Shown piece after piece: positions 39,221 through 48,661 of a DNA stretch of 64,000 bases (positions are counted from its first letter, which is position 1; every line of letters starts with the position of its first letter). The notes beneath the pieces are model-generated. The model was not told the origin of the DNA and ran no database searches. It saw only the letters and a program-made list of their open reading frames with translations. The translations under genes were made by a program, and so were the position numbers. The DNA lies in the NCBI RefSeq assembly GCF_003351345.1, contig NZ_QQTO01000001.1, positions 62,001 through 126,000 of the forward strand, written 5' to 3'. This DNA comes from Allobosea caraganae. Its GTDB lineage: Bacteria > Pseudomonadota > Alphaproteobacteria > Rhizobiales > Beijerinckiaceae.

Positions 39221-40573
39221 TCAGCCCTGTTCGCTCTTGGCCAGGACTGGCGCGAAGGTCTCGGTCGCCTTCTTCAGCTCGGCCGCCACGTCGGCGCCAC
39301 CGAGGGCATTGGTCAGCGCGACGCCGAAGACGTCGCGGAACTCGGTCACCGGCACGATCTGCGGCAGCCCGGCGCGGGCGATCTTGGCCGAGGCCAGCAG
39401 GCAATCGAAATACTGCTTGCCGAACTTCGACTGCGCGATCAGCTCCTTGTCGAGATAGGGCGAGGAACGCGCCGGTGCGCCTGCGCCGGTCCGCAGCATC
39501 GCGGCCTGTCTCGCCTTGCTGGTCATGAACTGGATGTAGAGCCAGGCGGCCTGCTTCTTCTGCGAGCCGCGCGAGATGCCGATGCCGTCGGCGAACATGC
39601 CGGCGTAGTGCGCCTTCGGTCCCGGCGGCATGATGCCGTAGCCGACCTTGCCGACGATGCGCGACTTGGACGGGTCTTCGAGCGGCGTGGCGAAGCCGAT
39701 GCCGTCGAGCCACATCGCGGCGCGGCCCTGCATGAAGGTGGTTTGGCATTCGTTCCAGTTGAAGCCGACGGCGCCGGCGGGGCCGCTATCCTTGTTCAGC
39801 TTCTTGTAGAGTTCGGCCCCCCAAATCGCCTCGGGCGTATCGGTCAGCAGCTTGCCTTCGGGTGAAACCGTCTCCACGCCCTGCCCGAGCACGAAGCTGG
39901 TCCAGACCGGGACGTTGGCGTTCTTCAGGCCGCGCGAGACGAAGCCGGCGATGCCCTTGGCCGGATCGTGCAGCTTGGCCGCGACGGTGGCGATCTCCTC
40001 CATCGTCTTCGGGTAGGACACCCCCTTCGCGTCGAAGAGCTCCCTGTTGTAGTAGACGACCCAATAATCGACGAAGGTGGGCAGGGTATCGAGCGAGCCG
40101 TCTGCCTGCCTGGCATAGGCGACCGGGCCGGCGCCGAAATCGGCGAAGTCGAAATCAGGCGCGGTCAGCGAGGCGTCGGCGATATAGGGCCTGAGATCCT
40201 CCATCCACTTGCCCTTGAAGAGAAGGCGCTTCTGGACGTGCAGCGAGATGTTGCTGACGTCGAAACTCGGCTTGCCCGAGGCGAACTCGATCATCGCCTT
40301 CTGGCGCTGCTGCTGCTCCGGCACCTGCTCGGAGGAGACCTTGATGCCGGTGAGCTCGGTGAACTCCTTCTCGCCGCTCTGAGCCAGGTCGGAGCGCGGG
40401 TTCTTCACCATCAGCACGTCGAGTGTCGTGCCCGAGAAACGCTTCCAGTTGAACGGCGCCTGGGCGCGGGCTTCGCGCAGCACCATCGGCGAGCCGATCG
40501 CGCCGGCCGCGCCCAATGCTGCCGCCCCGCGCAGGAGCGCACGCCGGCTCGGCTTCAGAATCGTGCCCGTCAT
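39221..40573 (-). CDS. Sugar ABC transporter binding protein, Tat-exported (paralogue of 41027 gene)
   Basis: A 450-residue family 1 solute-binding protein with a Tat signal (PSRRALLRGAAALGAAG). The mature start FNWKRFSGTTLDVLMVKNP parallels FNWKQFDGQTITFLSSNHP of the second binding protein, and GFVSRGLKNAN parallels PFVSRGLKGAA, so the two are paralogues. It has its own promoter with the shared GntR-type operator at 40813-40822. It probably offers the permeases at 43564-45308 a second specificity. Ligand unknown; polyol is a guess from the alditol-oxidase-like gene in the same putative regulon. Confidence 0.87.
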   Translation of the reverse strand: MTGTILKPSRRALLRGAAALGAAGAIGSPMVLREARAQAPFNWKRFSGTTLDVLMVKNPRSDLAQSGEKEFTELTGIKVSSEQVPEQQQRQKAMIEFASGKPSFDVSNISLHVQKRLLFKGKWMEDLRPYIADASLTAPDFDFADFGAGPVAYARQADGSLDTLPTFVDYWVVYYNRELFDAKGVSYPKTMEEIATVAAKLHDPAKGIAGFVSRGLKNANVPVWTSFVLGQGVETVSPEGKLLTDTPEAIWGAELYKKLNKDSGPAGAVGFNWNECQTTFMQGRAAMWLDGIGFATPLEDPSKSRIVGKVGYGIMPPGPKAHYAGMFADGIGISRGSQKKQAAWLYIQFMTSKARQAAMLRTGAGAPARSSPYLDKELIAQSKFGKQYFDCLLASAKIARAGLPQIVPVTEFRDVFGVALTNALGGADVAAELKKATETFAPVLAKSEQG

Positions 40574-40789
40574 GATAGTCCTCCCTGTGGACTTGAGGCC
40601 GCGGCCCGTTTGCTGGGCCCGTTTTTATTCGGCGATGGCGGTTAGCGAGGAGCCGGTGTGCAAGCCTCCGTCAGAGGGGCAGCAAGACTTCATGCCTTCT
40701 GTGCGCTGGGCTGTACCTGCCAGCACTTGGGCGTATGGCCCTGCTTGTTATTTTACGGCGATATGGACGCGGCCGGCCTCTACCTGGGC

Positions 40790-40823
40790 AGCATAAGAAA
40801 ATGTCGAATATTTTGTCAACAAT
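40790..40823 (-). promoter_or_regulatory. Promoter with GntR-type operator, site A
   Basis: On the minus strand TTGACA (40814-40819) is followed after 18 bases by TATGCT (40790-40795). The palindrome TTGTCAACAA (40813-40822) covers the -35 box and fits the T-x-G-T-x(0-3)-A-C-x-A pattern of GntR regulators. It faces the binding-protein gene ending at 39221. Together with the hairpin at 40878, it occupies the roughly 450-base gap; nothing else is seen there. Confidence 0.6.
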
Positions 40824-40877
40824 CTGGCCGACCAGGCGCCGGCTGTACGGCGGCGGGCGGGCCAGGACCTGACGAAA

Positions 40878-40912
40878 CTGCCCAGCCACCCGCTTTGCAG
40901 GTGGCTGGGCAG
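40878..40912 (-). terminator. Terminator of the sugar/polyol ABC operon
   Basis: CTGCCCAGCCAC (40878-40889) and GTGGCTGGGCAG (40901-40912) form a perfect 12-bp stem with an 11-base loop. It lies 115 bases after the stop of the last gene of the leftward operon, followed on the minus strand by TTTCG. It also insulates the downstream site A promoter. Confidence 0.65.
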
Positions 40913-41026
40913 CAATATGGCGACGCAGTTCGTGCGGGATGCAGCGCCGCGGCCGAGTTTGGCGCTGCATCCCAAGAGCCTGCCCCGGCTTCCGCTGCAA
41001 GGTGCGGAGCAGGCCGAGGCGGTTTC

Positions 41027-42361
41027 TTACTGGTTGAGCGCCTTGAGCTTGGTATCGGCCTCGCAGGCGGCGGTCTTGACGTCGGCATCCTTGGTCAGCA
41101 CGCGGCTGATCGATTCGCCGAGGATGTCGACCGCCTCGGGCGTGCGGGTCGTCTTCGGCGTGACGAAGCTCGAGCCGATGCTGCCCAACTGCAGGATCGC
41201 GCCCATCCAGTTGGTGCGATTGGGATACTCGCTGAGCCAGGCCTTGAACTTGGGGTCCTCGCCGATCGACTTGCGCGGCGGGGCGACGCCCTTCAGCGCC
41301 AGGCGCGCCTCCATCTCCGCCGAGGTCGCCCACTGGATGAAGTACCAGGCGGGCCCCTTCTTCTGCGACGAGGCAGGAATCGCGATGTGCCAGGAGATGA
41401 CCGACGGCTTGGTGATGCCGGTATCGCGGCCGGGCGGCACCAGCTTCACGTCGATGTCCTTCTGGCGCCCTTCGAACGAGGTCAGCTTGCCGAACTCGTT
41501 GCTCGATTCGAGCGCCATGAAGGCCCGCCCCTGCCCGATCAGCTCGGTGATCTGGTAGAAGGTGTAGTTGCTAACGCCGGGCGGGCCGTACTTGATCAGC
41601 ATGCTGGTGTAGAGGTCGAGCGCCTTGATGCCGTTGTCATTGCACAGGAAGCCCTTGGCGGGGTCCTCGTAGCTGCCGCCGGAGTTGAAGAAGACCGGGT
41701 TCAAGGTCGAGTAGGCCGCGCCCTTCAGCCCGCGCGACACGAACGGCGTGATTCCGGGCTTGCAGGCCTTCAGCTTCTCGGCGGTAGCAGGCAGATCCTC
41801 GAGCGTGGCGGGGAACGGCACGTTGCAGGCTTCGAACAGGTCCTTGCGGTAGTAGACGACCGGCCCCTCGATGTTGAGGGGGATGCCGACCGTCTGGGCG
41901 TCCATGGTCGAGAGCTTGACCAGGACCGGGCTGAAATCGCCGTAGTTGTAGTCGGGCGCGGTCAGCTTCTTGTCGTCGAGCATCGGCTTCAGGTCGGCAT
42001 ACCAGCCAGATGCGCGGTATTGCTGGCCCTCGCGGGTCGGCAGGGTCATGAACAGGTCGACATCGGACGAGCGCGTCTGCAGGACGGTCGTCAGGCGCTG
42101 CCGCATCTGCTCTTCGTTATAGGTGTCGAACTTGAGCTTGATGCCGGTCTTGGCCGTGAATTCGGGCAGGAACTCGTTGAGCGCCGTCGGCCAGGGATGG
42201 TTGGACGACAGGAAGGTGATGGTCTGGCCATCGAACTGCTTCCAGTTGAAGGCCTCCTGCGCCTGCGCCAGCGCGATGCCGGACAGGCTTGCGAGCGCGG
42301 CTAGGCCGACACCCGCATGCAGATTGCGCCAAGTCTTTTTACGCCAGGTCTTCGCTGCCAT
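41027..42361 (-). CDS. Sugar/polyol ABC transporter binding protein
   Basis: A 444-residue family 1 solute-binding protein. The ATG at 42361 has AGAGGGA upstream; the open frame to 42535 is arginine-rich noise. A Sec signal (LHAGVGLAALASLSGIALAQAQ) precedes EAFNWKQFDGQTITF. Features are MTLPTREGQQYRASGWYADLKP, VGIPLNIEGPVVYYRKDLFE and QGRAFMALESSNEFGK. It is the last gene of the operon that begins at 45308 (permease, permease, ATPase, binding protein) and is followed by a strong hairpin. It is a paralogue of the 39221 gene. Confidence 0.88.
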   Translation of the reverse strand: MAAKTWRKKTWRNLHAGVGLAALASLSGIALAQAQEAFNWKQFDGQTITFLSSNHPWPTALNEFLPEFTAKTGIKLKFDTYNEEQMRQRLTTVLQTRSSDVDLFMTLPTREGQQYRASGWYADLKPMLDDKKLTAPDYNYGDFSPVLVKLSTMDAQTVGIPLNIEGPVVYYRKDLFEACNVPFPATLEDLPATAEKLKACKPGITPFVSRGLKGAAYSTLNPVFFNSGGSYEDPAKGFLCNDNGIKALDLYTSMLIKYGPPGVSNYTFYQITELIGQGRAFMALESSNEFGKLTSFEGRQKDIDVKLVPPGRDTGITKPSVISWHIAIPASSQKKGPAWYFIQWATSAEMEARLALKGVAPPRKSIGEDPKFKAWLSEYPNRTNWMGAILQLGSIGSSFVTPKTTRTPEAVDILGESISRVLTKDADVKTAACEADTKLKALNQ

Positions 42362-42431
42362 TTTAGTTCCCTCTTCTTTTGGTGGTTTCTTATGTCGACC
42401 GGGAGCACCTGCGCGCCCGTCTACCCCGGCT

Positions 42432-43559
42432 TTACGCGTAGCCGATCGCCTGCCCGTCGCCGGCGTCGAACAGCGCGCATTTCGACGCGTCGATGCGCAG
42501 TCCGACCCGCTCTCCCGGCCTGAAGCCGCAATCATTCGGGCTGCGCACGGTCAGCGGGATGGTCGCCTGCGCCTGCTCCGGCCCCGTCTTGACCAGCACC
42601 AGCGCCTCCGCGCCGAGCGGCTCGACGACATCGACCCAGCCGGTCATCCAGATGTCCGGCGCATCGGCCGCGACCAGTTCGAGGTCCTCCGGCCGCAGGC
42701 CGACCAGCACGTCGGTGCCTGCCTTGGCCTGCTCGGCCTTCACGCCGGGGCGCGCCAGAACGGGCAATGCGGATTGGCTGCCATCGGGCAGGATTGCCTT
42801 CAGCCCGACGATCGCCTGGGCGAGGCGCGCCGGAATCAGGTTCATCGCCGGCGAGCCGATGAAGCTGGCGACGAAGGTGGTGGCGGGGTAGCGATAGAGT
42901 TCCGCCGGCGTGCCGAGCTGCTCGATATGGCCGGCGCGCAGGACCACGATCTTGTCGGCGAGCGTCATCGCCTCGACCTGATCATGGGTGACGTAGATCA
43001 TCGTCGCCGACAGCCGCTGGTGCAGCCGCTTGATCTCGGCCCGCATCTCGACGCGAAGCTTGGCGTCGAGATTGGAGAGCGGCTCGTCGAACAGGAAGAC
43101 CTTCGGCTCGCGGACGATGGCGCGGCCCATCGCGACGCGCTGGCGCTGGCCGCCGGAGAGCGCCTTGGGCTTGCGCTCGAGCAGCGGCTCGATCTGCAGC
43201 ACCTTGGCGGCATAGCTGACGCGCTTCTCGATCTCGGCTGCCGGATCGCCGCGCATGCGCATGGCGAAGGACAGGTTGTTCTTCACGTTCATGTGCGGGT
43301 AGAGCGCGTAGTCTTGGAACACCATCGCGATGTCGCGGTCGCTCGGCAGGCGGTCGTTGACGACGTGCCCGTCAATGCTGACGGTGCCGTCGCTGATGCT
43401 TTCGAGGCCGGCGATCATGCGCAGCAACGTGGACTTGCCGCAGCCGGAGGGGCCGACCAGGACGCAGAATTCGCCGTCCTCGATGTCGAGCGACAGGTTG
43501 GGCAGGATGACGTGGCTGCCATAGCGCTTGACGACGGAGTTGATCGCGACGTTTGCCAT
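42432..43559 (-). CDS. ugpC: Sugar ABC transporter ATPase (UgpC/MalK type)
   Basis: A 375-residue CUT1 ATPase. Walker A is GPSGCGKST near residue 37, Q-loop [11 protein letters not shown] near residue 82, signature [15 protein letters not shown] near residue 134, Walker [13 protein letters not shown] near residue 154, and the switch His in [10 protein letters not shown]. The C-terminal regulatory OB/TOBE domain (ETVVGL-like [10 protein letters not shown]) is present, as in MalK/UgpC. It is the only sugar-type ATPase in this window. Since the permease pairs at 12749-14478 and 22319-24117 have none, it may energise them too, as multitasking MalK-type ATPases do in some bacteria. Confidence 0.92.
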   Translation of the reverse strand: MANVAINSVVKRYGSHVILPNLSLDIEDGEFCVLVGPSGCGKSTLLRMIAGLESISDGTVSIDGHVVNDRLPSDRDIAMVFQDYALYPHMNVKNNLSFAMRMRGDPAAEIEKRVSYAAKVLQIEPLLERKPKALSGGQRQRVAMGRAIVREPKVFLFDEPLSNLDAKLRVEMRAEIKRLHQRLSATMIYVTHDQVEAMTLADKIVVLRAGHIEQLGTPAELYRYPATTFVASFIGSPAMNLIPARLAQAIVGLKAILPDGSQSALPVLARPGVKAEQAKAGTDVLVGLRPEDLELVAADAPDIWMTGWVDVVEPLGAEALVLVKTGPEQAQATIPLTVRSPNDCGFRPGERVGLRIDASKCALFDAGDGQAIGYA

Positions 43560-43563
43560 TGTT

Positions 43564-44391
43564 TCAGCCCTTTACCGATCCGCCGCTGAGGCCGCTGATC
43601 AGGCCCCGCTGCATGATGAAAATCAGCACGAGCGGCGGCAGGCAGATCAGGACGGCGGCGGCCATCAGCCGGCCCCAGTCCGTCGCGCCCTCACCGACGA
43701 AGTTGAACGACGCGACGATCAGCGTCTTGGTATCGATGCCGCCGAGCACCAGCGCGAACAGGAAGTAGTTCCACGAGGCGATGAAGCTGAGGATGATCGC
43801 CACCATCAGCCCCGGCAGCACGAGGGGGATGGCGATGTGAACGAGGCACTTCACGCCCCGGCAGCCATCGACGAAGGCGCTCTCGAAGATCGAGCGCGGC
43901 AGCGCGTCGAAATAGGGCAGCAGGACCCACAGCGCCAAGGGCATGGTGATGACGGTGTGGGTGAGGATGAGCACCCAATATCCGCCGGTCATGCCAAGGT
44001 TGGAGAACAGCACGAACCAGGGCAGCACGAACAGGGTGCCCGGCGCCATGCGGGTGATCAGGGCGATGGTCGCCGGCCAGCTCACGCTGTGCCAGGAGAT
44101 GGCGAACGCGCAGGGCAGGGCCAGCGCCAGGCCGAGCAGCGTGGAGACGACCGAGACGATCAGGCTGTTGAGGCCGTATTCGAAGAACGGCACCTCGGCG
44201 AAGAGCTTCGCGTAGTTGGCGAGCGTCGGATCGAAGATCACGGTGGGCGGGTAGCGCGTCACCTCGCCCGGCCGCTTCAGGCTGGAGAGCGCCATCCAGA
44301 TCACGGGGATGAGCAGGACGACCGCGACCGCGAAGACCTGGAGGGTCGTGGAGACCGCGGCTATCCGGCGGGAGCTCGACTGGCTTACCAT
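43564..44391 (-). CDS. Sugar/polyol ABC transporter permease (MalG type)
   Basis: A 275-residue permease with six membrane segments. The start at 44391 overlaps the end of the preceding permease by seven bases. The EAA loop is [23 protein letters not shown] near residues 180-202, and the C terminus is [15 protein letters not shown]. It pairs with the 44385 gene product and is followed after 4 bases by the ATPase gene. A longer open frame upstream in the same register is not coding. Confidence 0.91.
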   Translation of the reverse strand: MVSQSSSRRIAAVSTTLQVFAVAVVLLIPVIWMALSSLKRPGEVTRYPPTVIFDPTLANYAKLFAEVPFFEYGLNSLIVSVVSTLLGLALALPCAFAISWHSVSWPATIALITRMAPGTLFVLPWFVLFSNLGMTGGYWVLILTHTVITMPLALWVLLPYFDALPRSIFESAFVDGCRGVKCLVHIAIPLVLPGLMVAIILSFIASWNYFLFALVLGGIDTKTLIVASFNFVGEGATDWGRLMAAAVLICLPPLVLIFIMQRGLISGLSGGSVKG

Positions 44392-45308
44392 GACACAGCC
44401 TTTTTCAGGTTGGTCAGCACGAAGACGAAGCCGAGGATGATGGTGGTCAGCGTGAGCATCATGGCGCTCGCGTAGCCCATATCCAGGAACTCGATGCCGC
44501 GCTGGTAGGAGTAGATGTTGAGCGTCCGCGAGGCGTTGCCCGGCCCGCCCTGGGTCGTGATGTAGATCAGGTCGAAGAAGCGCAGCAGGTCGACGCTGCG
44601 CAGGATCGCGGCCGTGACCAATGTCGGCCCGAGCAGCGGCAAGGTGATGTGCAGGAAGATCTTCCCGCGGCTGACGCCGTCGATCTGCGCGGCCTCGTAG
44701 ACATTGGTCGGCAAGGTCTGCAATCCGCCCAGCACAAGCAGCGCCACGAAGGGCGTCCATTGCCAGGTGTCGATCAGGGCGACGACCGGCAGCACCAGCT
44801 GCGTCGAGGCGAGCCAGTCCGAAGGCGGCAGGTGCATCAATTCGAGCAGGTAGTTCGCCGCCCCGAGCGACGGGTCGAGGATGACGATCCACATCATGCC
44901 GATCACGACCGGCGGCATCAGGAAAGGTGAGATCAAGATGGTGCGGACGAGTTGCTTGAGGACCGTGACGCGGTTCATCAGCAGCCCCAGGTAAAGCCCC
45001 AGGACGAGCTGCAGCACGATCGCCAGAACATAGAGCAGCACGGTGATCTTCAGCCCGTTCCAGAAGAGCGGGTCCGCCACCATGCGGGTATAGTTGCTGA
45101 GGCCGATGAACTTGGTCACCGCATTGCCCATGCGGAAGTCGCTGAGGCTGAACCAGATCGCGTAGCCCAGCGGCACCGCCACCATCAGCGCGACGAAGAT
45201 CAGCGAGGGCGCGGCCATCCACATCAACTGCGGCGGCTTCTGGGTGGGCTTCGACCCTGTCCCGGCCACGGCGGCCGATACGGGCGCCCTTTCGACGGCA
45301 GCCGACAT
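44385..45308 (-). CDS. Sugar/polyol ABC transporter permease (MalF type)
   Basis: A 307-residue permease with six membrane segments after a cytoplasmic N-terminal tail. The EAA loop is YEAAQIDGVSRGKIFLHITLPL near residues 205-226, followed by the QGGPGNASRTLNIYSYQ block. GGGAGG lies upstream of the ATG. It is the first gene of the four-gene operon. A promoter with a GntR-type operator lies about 285 bases upstream at 45570-45602. Confidence 0.91.
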   Translation of the reverse strand: MSAAVERAPVSAAVAGTGSKPTQKPPQLMWMAAPSLIFVALMVAVPLGYAIWFSLSDFRMGNAVTKFIGLSNYTRMVADPLFWNGLKITVLLYVLAIVLQLVLGLYLGLLMNRVTVLKQLVRTILISPFLMPPVVIGMMWIVILDPSLGAANYLLELMHLPPSDWLASTQLVLPVVALIDTWQWTPFVALLVLGGLQTLPTNVYEAAQIDGVSRGKIFLHITLPLLGPTLVTAAILRSVDLLRFFDLIYITTQGGPGNASRTLNIYSYQRGIEFLDMGYASAMMLTLTTIILGFVFVLTNLKKAVSW

Positions 45309-45569
45309 ATTGCCTCCCTGTCTGAGGTCCCTTTGTGGGACTCCCGCTTTTTATGTGGCGCCGCGACTTGCCCGCGATCGCAGAGATTTGCCGGCGACCC
45401 GGCGACGCTCATCGCTTTTGCGTGGCGCTCATTCGCGCCTTCTATCCGCCGCGCTTGGGGCGGCCAGCTCCGCAACTTGGCCTTCATTACTCCAGCGCGA
45501 ACAGGCCGCCGGCCTCGTTCCCACCGGCCCCGTCGAGGGGCGCAAGCGATGCTGGTCTCCCGTTTCCGA

Positions 45570-45602
45570 ACCCTAGAAAATGTCGACTAGATTGTCAACA
45601 TT
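45570..45602 (-). promoter_or_regulatory. Promoter with GntR-type operator, site B
   Basis: ATTGTCAACATT (45591-45602) covers a minus-strand TTGACA (45593-45598). The 17-bp spacing leads to a poor -10, TAGGGT (45570-45575). The flank GAAAATGTCGA is shared with site A, and TTATC...ACGAT...GACA downstream is shared with site C. It faces the permease/ATPase/binding-protein operon. The rest of the 353-base gap between 45309 and 45661 shows nothing else. Confidence 0.6.
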
Positions 45603-45661
45603 ATCATTTACGATCATGACGACAACGCAATCGTGGCGGGCGTACCCCGGCCCGGCCCCCT

Positions 45662-46906
45662 TCACCCGAACACGTGCTTGTCGAGGAAGGCGTTGCGGAA
45701 CTTGCCGTCCGGGTCGTAGCGGCGGGCGCAGGCGCGGAACTCGGCGATGCGCGGGTAGAGCGGCGCCAGAGCCGCGGCATCGGCATGGATCAGCTTGCCC
45801 CAATGCGGCTTGGCGCCGAGCGGGATGAGCGCCGCCTCGAGCTCGCGGGTGACGGCGGCCACGGCTTCGGCCTCGAACTTCCAGGTGAAGTGGATGCCGA
45901 TGGTGTCCTGCCGATAGGCCGGACTCAGCCAGAGCTCGTCTGCCGCCATCGTCCGGATTTCCGTGACGTGCAGGACGGGATCGACCCGGTCCGCCATCGC
46001 GCGGATGATCGCGACGGCCTCGGCGAAGCGCGGCCGGGCGATCAGGTACTCGCTCTGGATCTGCTCGGCGGGCGTCGGCGGGAGATGGGGCGGCGAATGC
46101 GCCAGGCGCTCCGACCAGGGCCCGGGCACGCCGAACGGATTGAGTCGCGCGAGCGGGTCGGGGCTGGTCGCGGGAACGGCGTAGGGCGGGCCCGGCCGCA
46201 GCCGCAGAGACGCGATCTCCGGCTCCGGCACGTCGAGCCGGGTCTTCAGCCAGATGCGGCCCGCCGTGGCCGCCGACCATTTGGTGAAGATGCTGACGCT
46301 GTAGGCGGCCGAGGTGAGCGCGTCGAAATTGCCGAGCAGATCGTCCCACGGCATGTCGACGAATGAGTCCTGGCGGATGTCGAAGCTCGGGCCGACATCG
46401 AGCGTCACCCGGCTGACGATTCCGAACGCTCCGAGGCCGACGACCACGGCCGGAAAGTCCGGGTCGCCGCGCACGACGTGCCTGACGCTGCCGTCGCTCG
46501 CGACGAGTTCGAGTCCGGCGACGGCGCTGGCCAGGGTCTGGTTGCGATCGCCCGAGCCATGCGTTGCCGTCGCGACGGCGCCTGCGATCGAGATATGCGG
46601 CAGCGACGCCAGGTTGTGCAGCGCGAGACCTTCCTGCTGAAGCCGGTCGATCAGGACGCTGTAGGAGGTGCCGGCGCCGACGGTCACGGTCAGCCGCGCG
46701 CGGTCGATCACGATGTCCGGGGCGATGCCGCTGAGGTCGACCATGACGCCTGGCGTGTCCGCGATCCCGTTGAAGGAATGCCGCGTCCCGACCGCACGGA
46801 TCCGCGGCGACGCGGCAATGAGGCGCCGCAGCTCATCGATCGACGACGGACGATCCAGCCGCGCGGCCGTGAATGCATAGTTGCCAGCCCAGTTCTGCAT
46901 TCTCAC
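45662..46906 (-). CDS. Alditol-oxidase-like FAD-linked oxidoreductase
   Basis: A 414-residue flavoprotein of the vanillyl-alcohol-oxidase fold, close in motif to AldO-type alditol oxidases. VGTRHSFNGIAD near residue 40 holds the His that binds FAD covalently in AldO. ISIAGAVATATHGSG near residue 106 is the second FAD motif. AKPHWGKLIH and the closing RNAFLDKHVFG are typical of the ALO/AldO C-terminal domain. AldO enzymes oxidise terminal hydroxyls of xylitol or sorbitol with O2. A GTG at 46906 is six bases after GGAGG; an ATG at 46900 is the alternative. There is no export signal. It shares its operator with the ABC operon, which suggests polyol use. Confidence 0.82.
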   Translation of the reverse strand: MRMQNWAGNYAFTAARLDRPSSIDELRRLIAASPRIRAVGTRHSFNGIADTPGVMVDLSGIAPDIVIDRARLTVTVGAGTSYSVLIDRLQQEGLALHNLASLPHISIAGAVATATHGSGDRNQTLASAVAGLELVASDGSVRHVVRGDPDFPAVVVGLGAFGIVSRVTLDVGPSFDIRQDSFVDMPWDDLLGNFDALTSAAYSVSIFTKWSAATAGRIWLKTRLDVPEPEIASLRLRPGPPYAVPATSPDPLARLNPFGVPGPWSERLAHSPPHLPPTPAEQIQSEYLIARPRFAEAVAIIRAMADRVDPVLHVTEIRTMAADELWLSPAYRQDTIGIHFTWKFEAEAVAAVTRELEAALIPLGAKPHWGKLIHADAAALAPLYPRIAEFRACARRYDPDGKFRNAFLDKHVFG

Positions 46907-47102
46907 CAATCTCCTCCCGGGTCCGGCTCAAAGGCCGGCAGCGGTCGACGCTCCAGGGTCGCGCGCCCGCCTGTCCGGTGCTTTGCTTGCGCACGATCGG
47001 CCCGGGAGCGTGCGACAGCGCCTGCTGGTCAGTCGCTGCGCCCCGCGCAGTTTTCCGGCACTGATGCCGCCGGCCGCCGCCGCGTGCATTGTTCTTCTTC
47101 AG

Positions 47103-47136
47103 ACCGTATGAATTGAAGACTTTATTGTCAACAATC
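47103..47136 (-). promoter_or_regulatory. Promoter with GntR-type operator, site C
   Basis: ATTGTCAACAAT (47124-47135) is a perfect 12-bp palindrome over a minus-strand TTGACA (47126-47131). TACGGT (47103-47108) follows at 17 bases as a weak -10. It faces the alditol-oxidase-like gene. It is the best match to the shared operator. Confidence 0.65.
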
Positions 47137-47252
47137 TTATCTACGATAATGAAGACAATGATGGGCCGGCTTAGTCGGCGGGCGCCGGCGCTTGCCCACG
47201 TGGCGACGCTCCAGCCACTTGCTCATCGTTCAGCCCTCCACCTTCAAATTGG
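47137..47252 (-). pseudogene. Third remnant of the DUF3987 stop / small-gene start junction
   Basis: About 43 bases (47210-47252) match the junctions at 49770-49814 and 51366-51408: the end of a DUF3987 gene, its stop, and the start MSKWL of the following small gene. Here the small gene breaks down after MSKWLER and stops at 47137. It marks the left edge of the accessory region, right beside the alditol-oxidase promoter. Confidence 0.55.
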
Positions 47253-47399
47253 ATTGCTTGTCGCGAGTGCAAGCACGTCGCCTACCAGGCTCGCCTAATT
47301 CGTGCGGACTACGGCCTACCCACTTTGCTCGTCTTGATTGCGATCGAGGATCAGCAGCATCGTGCCGGCCAGACGGCTCGTCACTCCGGGGGGCAGGGA

Positions 47400-48563
47400 G
47401 TGTATTGTCTGGCAACTGCGTTGAATCCTCAGGTGGTCGTTCTATTGACTCTCCTGGTGGCCGCGGATTCCGCCTGCGCAATCGACAAACATGATGCACC
47501 CAACACGGCGCTTGTCCGGCAAGGCGGCCTGTTGTCGGATCGGGTGGAGCCCCATCTCCATGTTGCGCAAGTCTCCCCACAGGTTTCGGCTTCGGTGGGG
47601 GGCTGCGGCGGCTCCTATGTCTTCGCCCAACTCGATACGTTGAGCTACACTCCTCTGCTTGGACCAAGGGCGGACCGGAAATGGCTCTCGGCGCAGGGCG
47701 ATGCGGCCTCATGGTACGACGTCGAATGTGACACCAAGGACAGGCCGTCGGTATTTACCCGCTACCGTTTTGGCCAAAAGGCTGAAACCAATGCACTTGA
47801 GTACGATGACGCGACCGGCCACGTGGCGCGGAATGTAACCAAACGGCCGGATGGTACGGTCAACTACGTAACGCACTACCGTCGGGATACGGCGGGGCGT
47901 CCGATCGGGGCAGAAAATGTGGGTCCTGACGGCGAGCGACAGCTCGAAGCCGTATTCAACTACAAGGACGGCGTGCAGGAACTGAACCTGACCGATCCGC
48001 AAAAAGGCGCACCCCTTAGCCGGGCACGCAAGTGGTTCAACACCGAGGGGGCGCTGACCAAAGCCTACTGGTATTATCCTCGCTATTGGTTCGGTTATGA
48101 TTATGATCCAAAGACTGGACTGTATATGCGCTTGGACAAGTATGACGGATCGAAGAAATTCGCCACGACAGCTTATGAATACGACAGTTTCGGCAATCCC
48201 GTTCAACGAATGTCACGGTGCCTGACGGCCGAATGCTATCCACCTGTTTCACGGGGGCAATTCGACCACGGTAACATGGTTCGAGAGGAGGCCGAGCAAA
48301 AAGATCGGACCAAGTTGGTTTGGGACAATCAGTTCAATGCCGACGGGCAAATGATCGCTTCGCTCCTTAGCGTCAACGGCCACTTCGCTCTAAAGTTCGT
48401 CATCGAAAGAAACGGTACGGCCGTTCAGCGGACACTTGCGTATTCGCCGAAAGGCGAGAAGCTGTTCGCATATGACAGTGCCGAGACCGTCTACCTGAAC
48501 CGCGATGGATCTCCAGTCAATGGCGGGAAGTTTGAGAGATTTACGCAGAAGAATATTTGGTAG
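47400..48563 (+). CDS. Secreted protein with YD-like repeats, function unknown
   Basis: A protein of about 387 residues from a GTG at 47400; the exact start is uncertain and the open frame reaches 47325. A signal-like stretch (VVVLLTLLVAADSACA) is followed by a 300-residue part rich in Tyr-Asp and Gly turns (YRFGQ, LEYDDATGHV, YDYDPKTGLYMRLDKYDG, YEYDSFGNPVQR). This recalls YD/RHS-type beta repeats but without an RHS core or a toxin tail. Base composition is lower in GC than the core genes. It begins a three-gene plus-strand run with two membrane proteins. No function can be assigned. Confidence 0.6.
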   Translation: MYCLATALNPQVVVLLTLLVAADSACAIDKHDAPNTALVRQGGLLSDRVEPHLHVAQVSPQVSASVGGCGGSYVFAQLDTLSYTPLLGPRADRKWLSAQGDAASWYDVECDTKDRPSVFTRYRFGQKAETNALEYDDATGHVARNVTKRPDGTVNYVTHYRRDTAGRPIGAENVGPDGERQLEAVFNYKDGVQELNLTDPQKGAPLSRARKWFNTEGALTKAYWYYPRYWFGYDYDPKTGLYMRLDKYDGSKKFATTAYEYDSFGNPVQRMSRCLTAECYPPVSRGQFDHGNMVREEAEQKDRTKLVWDNQFNADGQMIASLLSVNGHFALKFVIERNGTAVQRTLAYSPKGEKLFAYDSAETVYLNRDGSPVNGGKFERFTQKNIW

Positions 48564-48661
48564 GTTTTTCGACTGCAGCTTGAGGCCCAGGCGGTCTTAT
48601 TCTCCAAAAGGCAGCGGCCCGCCCAGATTTGCTGTTTAACAACGAGCGCGCGGAATACGTC

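Noticed and set aside
47089-47298. Open frames across the alditol-oxidase promoter region
   Set aside because: They only read through the operator and the DUF3987 junction remnant. No independent gene is supported.
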